Shown one piece after another: positions 1 through 12,073 of a DNA stretch of 64,000 nt. The first letter of the stretch is position 1. Every line of letters begins with the position of its first letter. Position numbers and translations under genes: made by a program. The stretch is from Dioscorea cayenensis subsp. rotundata (Eukaryota; Streptophyta; Magnoliopsida; Dioscoreales; Dioscoreaceae): NCBI RefSeq assembly GCF_009730915.1, contig NC_052474.1, positions 22,092,613 to 22,156,612 of the forward strand, written 5' to 3'. The notes under the pieces were generated by a model that saw nothing but the letters and a program-made list of their open reading frames with translations, made no database searches and was not told the DNA's origin.

Positions 1-1428
1 CCCTAAAACCCTAAACCCTAAAACCCTAAACTAAACCCTAAACCCTAAAACCCTAAAACCCTAAACCCTAAACCCTAAACCCTAAACCCTAAACCCTAAA
101 CCCTAAAACCCTAAACACTAAACCCTAAACCCTAAACAACCCTAAACCCTAAACCCTAAACCCTAAAACCCTAAAAACCTTAAACCCTAAACCCTAAACC
201 CTAACCCCTAAACCCTAAAACCCTAAAACCCTAAAACCCTTAAACCCTAAACCCTAAAACCCTAAAAACCCTTAAAACCCTAAACCCTAAACCCTAAACC
301 CTAAACCCTAAACCCTAAACCCTAAACCCTAAACCCTAAAACCCTAAACTCCTAAACCCTAAACCCTAAAACCCTAAAACCCTAAAACCCTAAACCCTAA
401 AACCCTAAACCCTAAACCCTAAACCCTAAAACCCTAAACCCTAAACCCTAAACCCTAAACCCTAAACCCTAAAACCCTAAACCCTAAAACCCTAAACCCT
501 AAAAACCCTAAACCCTAAACCCTAAACCCTAAAACCCTAAACCCTAAACCCCTAAACCCTAAACCCTAAACCCCTAAACCCTAAACCCTAAACCCTAAAC
601 CCTAAACCCTAAACCCTAAACCCTAAAACCCTAAACCCTAAAACCCTAAAACCCTAAAACCCTAAACCCTAAAACCCTAAACCCTAAACCCTAAACCCTA
701 AACCCTAAAGCCCTGAACCCTAAAACTCTAAACCCTAAAACCCTAAACCCTAAAACCCTAAACCCTAAACCCTAAAACCCTAAACCCTAAAACCCTAAAC
801 CCTAAACCCTAAACCCTAAACCCTAAAACCCTAAAACCCTAAACCCTAAAACCCTAAACCCTAAAACCCTAAACCCTAAACCCTAAACCCTAAACCCTAA
901 ACCCTAAACCCTCTAAACCCTAAAACCCTAAACCCTAAACCCTAAAACCCTAAAACCCTAAAACCCTAAACCCTAAAACCCTAAACCCTAAACCCTAAAC
1001 CCCTTAAAACCCTTAAACCCTAAAACCCTAAACCCTAAACCCTAAACCCTAAACCCTAAAACCCAAAACCCCTAAAACCCTAAACCCTAAACCCCAAAAC
1101 CCTAAACCCTAAAACCTAAAACCCCTTAAAACCCTAAACCCTAAAACCCTCAAAACCCTAAACCCTAAAACCCTAAACCCTAAAACCCCTAAAACCCTAA
1201 ACCCCTAAAACCCTAAACCCTAAAACCCTCTAAACCCTAAACCCTAAAACCCTAAAACCCTAAACCCTAAACCCTAAAACCCTAAAAAACCCTAAAAAAC
1301 CCTAAACCCTTAACCCTAAACCCTAAAAAACCCTAAACCTTAAACCCCTAAACCCCTGACACCTGACCCCTGAACCCTGAACCCTAAACCCTAAAACCCT
1401 AAAACCCTAAACCCTCAACCCCTAAAAC
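1..1428. repeat. terminal telomere repeat array
   Basis: The array is almost entirely CCCTAAA (7-mer) mixed with CCCTAAAA (8-mer) and sporadic variants such as CCCTAAAAA, CCCCTAAA and CCTTAAA. This is the C-rich strand of the Arabidopsis-type plant telomere (TTTAGGG), so the left edge of the window is a chromosome end. Units become more degenerate towards 1,430 (CCCTGAC, CCCTCAACC), as expected at a telomere-subtelomere junction. The many 8-mers may be real variants or homopolymer errors of long reads. Confidence 0.97.
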
Positions 1429-2385
1429 ACTAGCTGTTGTTCATCGAAATAAACTCGTAATGAAATGTCTCGCGTATACTTACAGCAAACAGAAAAGAAA
1501 GCATCGTAAGCATGTACACCTCTTTTAACCATCTTCAATTCCACGAGGACTAACGTCGTTGTAGAAAGCATCCCATGTACGCCAACCAAACTAGTTTAAC
1601 ATTCCTGGTATCTGTTTTGAAATGCTTGCTTAACATTCATTTGTTCAAACTTCATTTGCTCAAACAATGTTATGTTTTGCAATCATTCAACAAGAACAAG
1701 TAAAACATTTTTAAGAACAACTATGTTATGATGGTGATGGCACCATCGAAGTTATTGATGCGGTGATGGACAAGGTGAGGGTTACGCGCCCAGTCCATCA
1801 TCGCATGTGGGGTATGGAGGATCAGAAAAAGAGTTCGGGATCTAATGGAGGCGGATGGACACATAGAAAACAATTTGCAACTCTTAATTTCATAATCAAA
1901 TCTCCAGGAAAAAAACCTAAACTCCTATCTCAAAATCTCATCAAAACAAAACCAGAAAATCCCATCCATGAAGAAAAACAACCGGCACATCAATTCACAA
2001 ATGAAATCAAACATCCAGCACCTCGTAACACAAAAATTTACCACAACTTTAACCAAACAACACCCAAACAACAAAAAATTCAAAAATAAATCAGTCAAAA
2101 GGTTCATAGATCACAATACCGCTCCGGAAGCACTCTGGGTTGAGACTGTCAACTCGTGATCAAATCATCAAAATTAAAGCCCTTCATGAGCAGATCTAGA
2201 ACAAAATCACCCAAAAAAACAACAAAAATTGGGGAAAAAATGGGAAGAGAACTAGGTTTAATCAGAGAAAGAGGAGTGTCTCAATACCTTTGGCCTACTT
2301 CCCGATATCGGAGTAGAGACCTTGCCCTTTCTCGAACGTCTTAGACCTCACCTAGGCCCACGTCTCCCCCTCCGATCGCACCCCT
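1429..2385. other. telomere-proximal unique sequence, no gene seen
   Basis: No recognisable coding or repeat family is visible. A short open frame at 1763-2089 has biased, lysine- and asparagine-rich composition and no family resemblance. I do not call it a gene. From about 2,300 the sequence becomes GC-richer as it enters the isomerase-like relic. Confidence 0.5.
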
Positions 2386-2733
2386 GAACTCGGCTTCGTC
2401 CTTAGAGCCACAATCGCTGACCTCATCCCCCTCCCCATGCCCACCATCACTGCCGTCACTGGCCACGCCGCTGCTAGTGGGTTCATCATTGCCCGCGCGC
2501 ACGACTATGTCGGCGACCGGGGATTCATCTACATGAGCGAGCTGGACATCGGCGTGCCAATCGCTAGGTACGCGATGTCGGAGTTGAGATCGAGGATTTT
2601 CGGATACGAGTGCGATGAGGGATTTGTTGCTGAGACCGGAGAAGATGAAGGCAGGGGAAGCAGAGAGGAAGGGGCGATTGATAGGACAGTGGAGGGAGGG
2701 ACGGAGGTGATGGCCGTGAGGGCACTCATGAGG
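2386..2733 (+). pseudogene. peroxisomal delta3,delta2-enoyl-CoA isomerase (ECI-like) pseudogene fragment
   Basis: The translation contains ADLIPLPMPTITAVTGHAAA and, further on, DRGFIYMSELDIG, which match the crotonase-fold core of plant peroxisomal enoyl-CoA isomerases (fatty-acid beta-oxidation of unsaturated chains). The residues after DYV are short relative to the family, where a few residues normally precede DRG. Near 2,620 the homologous frame jumps by one (the next matching segment reads LRPEKMKAGEAERKG), and it returns to the first frame at a G run near 2,671-2,674 (AIDRTVEGGTEVMAV). An in-frame TAG lies upstream at 2,353, and the N-terminal half and the C-terminus are absent. Plant ECI genes are usually intronless, so this may be a DNA duplicate or a retrocopy. 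Two opposed frameshifts plus truncation make it a pseudogene. Family assignment is firm; exact ends are approximate. Confidence 0.8.
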
Positions 2734-2739
2734 ATATCT

Positions 2740-3399
2740 CAAGGGCTTTCATTTCTAAGGTTTGAAGAACAAGAAAGATGTGGAGGTTTTTTTATAATTT
2801 GAAACAAAGCTATGTTATGATAATTAAAGTTTATGCAATTGATTTTTTTATTATAATTTGAAACATACTTATGTTATTTGGTGGGAAATGCCAAATGGTG
2901 TGTGATGAGTGTCCATTGATTTTTTTTTTCTCTCATTTTGTTTTAGAAGGCGATGAATAGGGGTTGTGAGAATGGAAGTTAGGAGTTAGGCAGTTGTTTT
3001 TTTTTTATTTCCTCATAAAGGGAAAAAAAACTTGCATAAGAGATAGGGCTACCAGGTGGAGATAAAAATGTTAGAGTTATTAAACATAGTTAAAAAAATA
3101 ATCCAAAAATAAAATTGCTCTAATATATTTTAACTTCGTACATATGTTTATAGATATTAAATTATAATTAATCATAAATATATCTAAACACCTTATAAAA
3201 CAGTGTTAATAAATTATAAATATTTACTAAAACATAGTTAATAAATGCTAAATATTTGTTTTTTTAATCAATCCAAAAATCATATATATTAATAAATCTA
3301 GGTGTTGTCAAGTAATATATACTAATATTATATTAAATTAAAATAAAAATTACAATCATTTTGTATAAATTACTAATTATATTATATATATTAATAACT
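2740..3399. other. AT-rich spacer, nothing recognised
   Basis: The stretch consists of long A/T runs and TATATT-rich sequence. I see no gene, RNA or transposon end in it. Confidence 0.5.
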
Positions 3400-3952
3400 A
3401 TTATTTAACGCAATGTTGAATTTTGAATTAAAAGAAAGAAGAAAATATAATTATTAAAATCTTAAAATTACCATTCAAAGTGCTTGAAAGATAAGAATTA
3501 ATAAAGATGAATAAAATATATAAATTATAATGTTTATAATATTAAAGGAAAAATAGAAATTTGAAGAAGAAAGAAAATTTTCTCATGTGAAATTTGTTGC
3601 TATTAGAAACCAAGGCATAGCCAGTGGTTTCTTATCTAACTTGTGTTTGAGAGGTCTCGAGTTCGAAACCTCTTAAAACACAATACAAAAAATAAAAAGG
3701 TGTTTTTCGCCAATTTATCAAAAAAAAACATTTTGTTGCTATTCTAGTTTCTATTACAATGTTGATTGAATAGCAAAAACTTCTCCAATATTAGTAAAAT
3801 TCTAATTAAAGTTTAAGCATATGAAACGTGAAATATAATATCTTTTATTGATCCTGCTAAAGTTTTAACACATTATGTTTTAATCATGATTATATTTAAA
3901 TTAAAAACAAATTTATTTTTTTGTATGATTTAAAAATTTGACTAAAACCAAC
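3400..3952 (+). repeat. subtelomeric AT-rich module, copy 1
   Basis: This block is repeated at 6466-6735 (matching from about 3,541 onward) and in part at 17222-17330 (matching about 3,400-3,500). Shared landmarks include TCTCATGTGAAATTTGTTGC, the run around TTGATTGAATAGCAA, and CCTGCTAAAGTTTTAACACA. Copy 1 is split by a SINE that is absent from copy 2. The module is non-coding. Confidence 0.8.
3605..3731 (+). mobile_element. tRNA-derived SINE, 127 bp, with target duplication
   Basis: The body carries a pol III box A-like word (TAGCCAGTGG) and box B (GAGTTCGAAACC) at tRNA-like spacing and ends in an A-rich tail. It is flanked by the 12-bp direct repeat TTTGTTGCTATT (3593-3604 and 3732-3743). 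The paralogous module at 6466-6735 has one uninterrupted TTTGTTGCTATT at 6521-6532, an empty site, so insertion rather than deletion is demonstrated inside this window. Confidence 0.88.
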
Positions 3953-4380
3953 TAGGGCTGTAAACGAGTCGAGCCGAGCTTTGCCTTGTTCAAGCTTGGC
4001 TCGTTACTATTTAATCGAGTTCGAGCTCGAGCCTAGCTTTCTTCGAGCTTCATTTTTCATGTTCATGCTTGGCTCAGTACTATTTCAACCGAGCTAGAGC
4101 TCTAACCAAGCTTATTTCGAGCTTCATGCTCGAGCTCAACTTGTTAAGAAAATTCGAAACTTAGACTTGACTCGTTAGCTTGATTAAGGCTTGACTATTT
4201 TTTTATATTCTATTTTTTTATTTAGTAAAGTATCATTTAAAGCTTATTTAATGAATCATTATTAAGTGTGACTCAACTCGATTTGAGTTTGAGAATCATT
4301 TTAGTAAAAGAATAATTTAAGCTTGTTTATAGAATCATTAAGGTTTGAGTTCAAGCTTGTTAAAATCTTCATTAAATAAG
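3953..4380. repeat. GAGCTCGAGC-rich dispersed repeat (MITE-like)
   Basis: The block starts at TAGGGCTGTAAACGAGTCGA and is rich in CGAGCTCGAG-type palindromic words and AAGCTTG words, decaying into AT-rich sequence. Sequences beginning GGGCTGTAAACGAGC are common non-autonomous repeats in plant genomes. I could not identify the second terminus or a target duplication. Confidence 0.5.
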
Positions 4381-4489
4381 TTAACAAATAATTACAATAA
4401 TAACAAAATAAACATTGTGATGTAACTATCTATAAATATTTTTTTTTGTAATGTTATTAATGATGCAGTAAATAAGCTTGTTCATGACA

Positions 4490-4610
4490 CTTGTTCTAGC
4501 TTATCCCTTGCAGCTCTTGTTTTATATAGTCATTACTGCTTGCCTTTTGAAGAACTTTGCTTGTGTGTTGAGTCGTATCATTTGAAATGCAATTGCAAAA
4601 AACCCAAGAA
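4490..4610 (+). repeat. dispersed repeat, anchor A copy 1
   Basis: This stretch matches 15480-15600, including GCCTTTTGAAGAACTTTG and the following ATATCATYTGAAA-type sequence. It serves as one of the collinear anchors of the apparent subtelomeric duplication. Confidence 0.7.
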
Positions 4611-6340
4611 TAATAATTATTTTTTTTATTTTTTTTATTTTTTGTTAGGGTCTTTAGTTTGGCTGCATCCATGTGCTTGATCTTTTCACCTTTTGTTTCA
4701 TTTTTTATTTTTTTGATAAATTTTATCTTTGTTTGATTGATTATCTTGCTTTTACTAGATAAATGAATAAGTTAACGTTTAGGTTGGGCAAAGTTTAGTT
4801 CATTTTTGTAGTTCATGGGTTATAGAGAACACCAGATACGGACTTTAATTGATCACAAAACATTCATATATTCTTGGATCTTGAATGAGATTTAAATTCT
4901 CAATAGCTTTCTAGATGGCACAATCCTTTCATTTTATGGGCCATATGCTGTAAGCTGCATCAATTTCTCATTCGACTATTTGAGTACACTAGTTCAAGTT
5001 CTGTAGCTATTTCCTTATTTGGCTCCAAAGCGAGAATTAATCTTTTTTAGCTTAATTTTATCACAAATAGGATTACATGACTGCTTAAAAGAAAGCAAGA
5101 AATACATAATCCTATAAACTTAAAACCTATGGTCTATATTTATTTGTTTCTGTTGATTTAAACATGGTTTGCCACATGATCTTGCACGCTAATATTTTCA
5201 TTTTCTTCATATGGATCAACAAAATAAATAAATAAATAAAAAGGTTTATAGCTAAACCCTAAACCGTAACCCTTAAACAATAAAACTCTAAAACCCCAAG
5301 AGTAATGCTATTTATGAATTACTTCTTGGCTTTGTTTTTGCATGAGGGCATTTGCATAAAATATCATTATCATTATCATTATCATTTTTTTTTTGTGTGT
5401 GCATATGTTGTCTTAGTTGTCATATAGGACAAGATTTACAATGTTATGTTTTTATTAAATGGTTCCTTTCTTGTTGCTCAATTGCTTCTCCAATTGACTA
5501 GCTTTAGTTATTATTCCATGCAAAAGTCACATGACTCATATTACTAGCTCGGACTTGGGTTCTATTTTATAAAAAAAAGCTTTTGGAACAATCATAGTCA
5601 TTCTGGTTGGATTCTTTTGTGTTTGTTGTTTTTTTTTAACTTGTTTATTCCTCAAAATTTGTGCTACTAAAAAGCATGCAGTCATATCATCGTTGTTGGT
5701 GGGAATGTAGCATGATATTTTTCCATGCCACTTGAATCTTTTGTCTGCCTTTGGTTAAGCAAAATGTTTAACTTTTTTTAAAGCTAAGTACTTTTTTTTT
5801 GTTCAAGTGTTTTTACTTTGATAAATGTGCATGATATTGCTTGGTTCTTGAATTCTGCTATGATTACTACCAGTCCATTAAGCTCCGAAAATGGATGTTA
5901 CAAGTATTTCATGAAAATAGCATACTTCTATATTGTTGATTGAAGAATACAACTTTGATATTATTAGCCAATTTGAGCTTTAGAATTGAAAAATATATTA
6001 GCCAATCTTAGTAGAAGATGCTAATTTTTGTTGGTTTCTAATGGAAGTGTGAGCAACCATATGTGTATGTATGTTATTTTAATCATATATGTCCATTCAG
6101 ACTTCTTGCTAACAACAAACATATTTTATGGTGTTTTATACTGTGGCATGGTGACCTAGTGTGTTATGCATCTAAGGTATGTCTAGAAGTTAGTCCTACT
6201 CTGCTTCTCTATTATGGGTACTAGAACTGACATTGATCATTTCCTTAAATAATGCCTGTGTTTTAATCTCTATGATAATTGGAATGTATGTATATATATC
6301 ATTCTTTTTATGTGAAATGAAGCTTACTATTTTGAATTAT
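4611..6340. other. AT-rich spacer without a gene
   Basis: Apart from a short telomere-like tract at 5253-5298 and small ATCATT and AAAT microsatellites, I recognise nothing here. No open frame shows family resemblance. Confidence 0.5.
5253..5298 (+). repeat. short interstitial telomere-like tract
   Basis: Degenerate CCCTAAA units (AAACCCTAAACCGTAACCC and neighbours) lie in the same orientation as the terminal array. The tract is only about six units long. Confidence 0.6.
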
Positions 6341-6460
6341 ACCCTAAGCCCTGAACCTTGAACCTTGAAACCTGAAACCTAACCTCCAACCCCGATCCTT
6401 GAACCCTAAAACCCTGAAAAACCCCTAAACTCAAAAAATTAAAACCCTCAAAACCTAATA
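6341..6460 (+). repeat. interstitial telomere-like tract next to AT-rich module
   Basis: About 120 bp of degenerate units (ACCCTAAGCCCTGAACCTTG, then CCCTAAAACCCTGAAAAACCCC) run in the same orientation as the terminal telomere. The tract ends directly against copy 2 of the AT-rich module, marking a junction. Confidence 0.75.
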
Positions 6461-6465
6461 TTTAA

Positions 6466-6735
6466 AATAATAAAGGAAAATTAGAAATTTGAAGAGAAAA
6501 GAAAATTTTCTCATGTGAAATTTGTTGCTATTCTAGTTTCTATTACGATGTTGATTGAATAGCAAGAGCTTCTCCAATATTCGTAAAATTTTAATTGAAG
6601 TTTAAGCACATGAAACTTGAAACATAATGTCTTCGGTGATCCTGCTAAAGTTTTAACACATTATGTTTTAATCATGGTAACATTTTAATTGAAAACAAAA
6701 TTTTTTTTTGTGTGATTTAAAAATTTGACTAAAAC
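6466..6735 (+). repeat. subtelomeric AT-rich module, copy 2 (empty SINE site)
   Basis: This copy is highly similar to 3541-3952 but lacks the SINE, with an intact TTTGTTGCTATT at 6521-6532. It abuts an interstitial telomere tract on its left, and a third partial copy follows another such tract at 17.2 kb. Confidence 0.82.
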
Positions 6736-6872
6736 TAAGCTAACTAAATTACCATTGTTTTAATAAAAACCTAAGTTAAAAGGATTTTTGAAAATTAATT
6801 ATTATTATTGTTATTATTATTTTGTATTTTGATGTCTATTTATGCATATAATAATATAAAAACCCTAATTAT

Positions 6873-7069
6873 CTTCTCGTTTCTCCTCTCTCTCTCTCTC
6901 TCCTTCCTTCTCTCATTTGCTCGCCGTTACCTCTTCTGTTCGAGAAAGGCGTCACCACCTCCTCATCTTCAAACGGGCATCATCAATGCGACGAGGAAGG
7001 CTCACGCTCTTGTGGATTGTGGAGATCGGGGCGGCGATGATGAGCATCAGTTCACCAACCTTTACGAGT
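6873..7069 (+). other. possible first exon or transcribed leader (CT-rich, then coding-like)
   Basis: A (CT)n leader is followed by GC-richer sequence with an open frame that includes RKASPPPHLQTGIINATRKA and LVDCGDRGGDDEHQF. It ends at a good splice donor (CGA|GTGAGT) after 7,069. A second coding-like piece near 7,575-7,668 (ending MESKQEIR before AG|GTGCAG) could be a following exon. I recognise no family in either. The downstream T-rich sequence looks intron-like, so an undescribed or decayed spliced gene is possible but unproven. Confidence 0.3.
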
Positions 7070-9946
7070 GAGTAACAAGAACTTATTTGATTCCCGGATA
7101 GCCTTTGTTTTCTTGATTTAGGGTTCTTGCTTGAATTCATGCATCTGGATCTGCGTTTTGATCCATTGGTTTCAAGAAAGATCTCGTAGGCAGGGGTTTT
7201 ATATTCCGATTTTGGTTCCATAGTTGATTGGTTCTTGTTTTTTATGGTTTGATTGTGATTTAACCTATGAATTATGTGTGTTTTTCTTAGGGTTCGACAT
7301 TAACCCTTGTATCTCCTCAGTGTCTTTTCTCTCTCTCTTCTCTATTCGCCTTTTTGTTCTCATGCCTAGATCGAGATCAGAATCTTTAATCCATATTATC
7401 ACGGAATTGAGCCTAAGCTGAGTTCCATGGCCTCTGTTGGTATGAGATCGGTTTTTGTTTGTAGGGTTGTGGTTGTACATTAAGGTTTCTGTTCTTATGT
7501 CTGGATTTAGATCTGACACTTGATCCATTTATTGAGAAATATAGCAATGGAGTATTAGATTGTGTTTTATTTAGAAGGTGCTGTGAATTTGTGTACAAAA
7601 CTTTGGGAGAGAAAAAGGATTCTGCGCTAGAAGCCGTAGGGGAGATGGAGTCCAAGCAAGAGATTAGGTGCAGTCTATTGTCTAAGACTTGATTACTAAT
7701 ATAGATGAGTTGTGTTCACTTATTATCCATTGTTTATTATGAATAATAGCTTGATGATATCTTTCTATCTACTTTGTTCATCATATAGGGTGAGGGGTTC
7801 ATGAAATTCTACCTCACATAAAGGCTGTATTTCATGCTCTTAAGTCTTTCTTTGATAGCTCTTAAATGAATTGCTTACCACCAACTCAAAATTCAAACTT
7901 TTTCTAGTCTCCAAGTCGTTATCAGAAATCTATATAAGGAAATATGCTTGGAACATGTGTCTAAGATTATACTTCGGAAGATGAAGTTCTTGTTCCTACA
8001 AGTAGCTATGATTGTTTAAAATATTACCAAATGCTTGAACTTCTTATTTGTTAATTTAGTTAAATAGTTTGTATTTTCCATATATGGCCTTAATTGTGGT
8101 ATGTTTAAATGGTTTTTCTTCATGGTGTGCTTTTTTTCCTTGTGTTTGCACCATATTTTTTGTCTTGTTTGTAACAAATATCTTTCTTCAAGATTTAGAA
8201 CATGTATGCACAATTGCTTTGTTGATAATTGTCACCCAAACCAACATATTGAATTTTAATATATTTGTTCTAGATATTCTAATTTCCAGTGTGAGATGAT
8301 TTTGGGTCTCATTGGATTCCAATTTGTGTAATCTGAACAAAATAAATTTGTAATATTATTTTAGGTTCTTAAAACCTTATTGAATATTGAACATAAACCA
8401 TCAGTATATCTTGTGCACCGTGAGACTTGGTATTTGAGCTAAGTGGTGTTTCATGGAATTTTAATGTTTCTTTAGTTTTCATGATTTATGTTTGAGTTCT
8501 GAAATTTAGCTCAAGAAGGCTGATAATTTTCTTTATAGTCAATCTTTTATTAATGATCAAATTAGACTGCTTCTAGCGCATACAGTTTTTGCAATAAAAT
8601 GTAATTTTTCTTTATTATGTTTCTTTTTATCACACTGAACTTTAATTTTCTTCAAATACTTGGGCTTTAGGGTATAGATAGGTGATTTGTTTTGACTGTT
8701 ATTTCCATCTTACTTTTGAAAGATAAGAATTTTGATATATAATGGTTTTGGTAATTTAGTTCTTTCATAGCTTAAGTTTTACTTGGCAGTGACTTTGATA
8801 TCTAATATTCTCATTGTTCATCATCTCGGCTAAGAGATTTGATTCCATCTTTGATTTATCTATATCATTGAAACTTCACCAAAAATTCAATTTTTTTAAT
8901 GAATTTTAAGTTAATTTGTTTATTTTCCATTAAATTTCTCGTCTTCTCACAAAGATTGAAATGTTTTTGTCATATTAGCATCAGCTTAATAGTTGTCTTG
9001 TAAATATTAAATGTCATTAATATTACAAATACATTATATTACTGTGAAAGAGACTTTTAAAAACAAAAGATCTCTAATGAAAATCAGAAGGATCCCTTTT
9101 TCCTAGCAATGTTTGAAACTATAAGTGTAATTTAGATCCTGTTATTTAATGATTCTTAATAGCCTACATAAAGCAAGTGTGTCTAAAAAAAAAAAATCCC
9201 AACTTAAAAAAAAATTTAAGATCCCTAATCATAATTTGACTATTGCCCCTCTTATGTGTAACCCACTCCTTTTTAAGAGAGTGATGGATAGAGAAAGCTT
9301 AGATGAATGGAGAGGAAAATCTCAAAGAAGAAGCAGCCATTTCAGTTTTGCATTTAAATCCTCTATCCTCTCTATTCATTGAGGAGGTGTAAGGAATCTT
9401 AGTGTTGCCATTGATTTCTTCTTTTTCACCAAGTTGGAATGTATCTTCAAATTTTTAAGGTTTTACTAGTGGGGGTTTCAGGTTTATGCATGTGCAAGTG
9501 AAGATTTCGGAGGGCTTGATTTCCTCCCTTTTCAAAAATTGAGTTTTTAAGTTTATGTTGGTTTAAAGTGATGTTTGGTTTTTAGTTTATGCCGGCTTAG
9601 GGAATAGGGTTTCAGCCATGGGTCTTAAGGTTATTCTAGTTTAGGGATTGGTTCAGCCTGACTTGATGGATTTACTATTTTAAAGATTATAGGATTTGGG
9701 GGTTGGGTTTTATGGTTATACTTGTCTTAGATGCTAGACTTCTATTGCTTGTTTTTTAATGTTTTATTTCTTTGGCTTAGTTCTTTGGGCGGATATGAAA
9801 ATGTTATGATATTTAGTAATGTGATACGTGATTTATTTCTTAAATGAACGATGTTCTTGTTTTTGGTTTTTCTTGGTTTAAGGTTTGATCTTTTATTGAA
9901 AAAGAATTGGGTTTGTTTTTTCACATATAGTCATTTTAGTGAGGGT

Positions 9947-10325
9947 TGCTCATTTAATTTTTCACATCCTCATGACATTTTCTATGCATCCTCATGACAG
10001 TTTCTGCTTATAGTTGCAGCTTAAATGTTAATTGTATAATCTCCACAACAATATTGGTTTAATATAGAGATTATGGTTGTAATGTTTTGCAATTATTAAC
10101 TAATGACATAATTTAATCCTTGTTCTTGACCACAACTTAATGTGTACAACTATCCATATTGCATGTGTTTTTTGCACTATAAGATTCAATAATTCAATCA
10201 TCATGCTAATTAGATTGTACTCCATATATAGATGCAATACAACATGTGGAATCAATGAACTACTTAATCTTTTTAAGTACAAGAGTTATTTTATTGGATT
10301 ATTGATGGATCATCTTGTGGAGTAA
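9947..10325 (+). repeat. dispersed repeat, anchor B copy 1
   Basis: This segment matches 21733-22110 along its length, including CTTGACCACAAC, TTCAATCATCATGCTAATTAG and TTTTTAAGTACAAGAGTT. It has no coding capacity and no visible terminal repeats. Confidence 0.75.
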
Positions 10326-12024
10326 AATGTATCCTCTAAAATGTTTGCAAACCTGTAAGAACGATCGAAGAGGCTAATTTTGCCTGAATAGATAGGTAAA
10401 CTTTAGTATTTGTTGTTTTTGTTTTGACTCTTAATGCTATTGTTTCAGAAAATTCATTGTTGCCAGTAGCATACTTTGTGATCAAATGTGGTTTAAGTTT
10501 AACTGGTTTTACTTACATGCATGATCGGCTACTAGTTTATATTATGCCATTTAATCAAGGCTGATTTTTAAATTGTGTTATGATCTAGTTTAATCCTCGA
10601 GTTTTGAAAACCAATGATCCTGTTTCCTTTGGCTTCATATTACATAGTATGTTAAGAACCGGTTCATATGCTAATTGAGTTACCTAAATATTTATTGAAT
10701 TTTTAGTCAATTTTCTTTTATTTTTTTAAATTGTAGAGTTTTTTACATGCCATGTTGGTCAAATTTGTATGCTTTTGTATGATGATATAGTTGTACTTAT
10801 AATATTGTTCAACCTTTTTCTATGTTCTTTTTAGATGGTGATGTAATTGCAAGTACTTGTGTTTTTCTTTATCAATTATAAGTTCTTGTTGTTTCAATAT
10901 TTATTATTCCCTTTTTTTTCTTTGACATGAACGTAGGAAGCCATTGTTGTCATTTCCTTGCATCTTTCATGAGTAACCCTTTTGTGTGTGTGTGTGTGTT
11001 GTAAACAGCTAAATACTTGAAAAGTCTTGAATATGTTCTTTGGTTGAGCTTCAGTAATTGCTATTAACTTTTTCTCACCTATTGCTAAATATTTAGGAGA
11101 ATATGGTTCTATTATTAACTAGTCATATGATAATTTCTGTTGTGGCCTTAAAGTTACTTTTCCTATATATCCATGTATTGAAATAAAAGGATAGTTTATT
11201 CTAATGCTCATTTATGTTTCTTTAATCTAGGATCACATTAGACATGCATGAATTTCTTGTTTTAAATTACATGTTGCGGCAATATCGAGTTCCTTCTACT
11301 GTGTGCTCACATGCTCATACATATATGTTCAGCTTGATATCTCTATTATTCTAATTGAAGGTACATATTCTTTTTGTACACATTACATACTTTATTTAAA
11401 GTCTCAAATTACAAGATTTTGGTTCAAGTTTGTTGTATTATGTATTATCATCTGTAATCTTCAATTTCAGAATGTCCTGTCATCTTGACAAATCATGTTT
11501 GATCAGAATTATGCATATGCTTTTTATTGGTTCATTATAGATGGATTACCCATTATGCATTTTGTTTGAGAAAAACTAGACCTAGCTATGATAGCCTTCC
11601 TCAATATAATATAGTGCAACTGGGAGTTTCTCCTTGGTGTTGTATTTAGATAAGATGTTATTTTTGTTTCACAATTGTTGTCTTAGATTTCTAGTTGGTT
11701 CTTAGATATTTGAAGGGAATTACATTCTCAAGACGATTAATATACTAAACCTTGTGATTCACAAAGCCAAGATGTTGCTTTCAGGTGAGAATGCTGACTG
11801 TAACTCCAGGTTTTGAATTTATGTGACCACTAATTCCAGGCTGTCTCTCCTGTTTATTTGTTGTGTTTTTCCTTTAGCTCTGTCTGTCCACTCATATGGA
11901 TGTCTTTCTTTCTGTTTGCCTTTCACATCTTCCTTTCTCATCTCTTTGTTCTATTATGTTAGTTGTACTGTGTTTTGGTTCTCTTATTTGTATTGCTTAT
12001 TTTTGGTTTAACAAAGTTGTAGTT

Positions 12025-12026
<2 letters not shown>

Positions 12027-12072
<46 letters not shown>

Positions 12073-12073
12073 T
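12027..12073 (+). repeat. (AAT)n microsatellite
   Basis: About 15 uninterrupted AAT units. The poly-asparagine frame through it is not a gene. Confidence 0.95.

Noticed and set aside
1763..2159. Overlapping short open frames just inside the telomere
   Set aside because: Low-complexity composition (Lys, Asn, Gln, Thr), no family resemblance and no supporting splice or promoter pattern.
2341..2742. 133-residue minus-strand open frame opposite the isomerase relic
   Set aside because: It is the antisense shadow of the GC-rich isomerase homology. Only the plus strand shows family motifs.
6808..7071. 87-residue protein gene
   Set aside because: The first half is a (CT)n-rich leader giving poly-Ser/Leu. 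At most the last part is a possible exon, and it is listed as such with low confidence.
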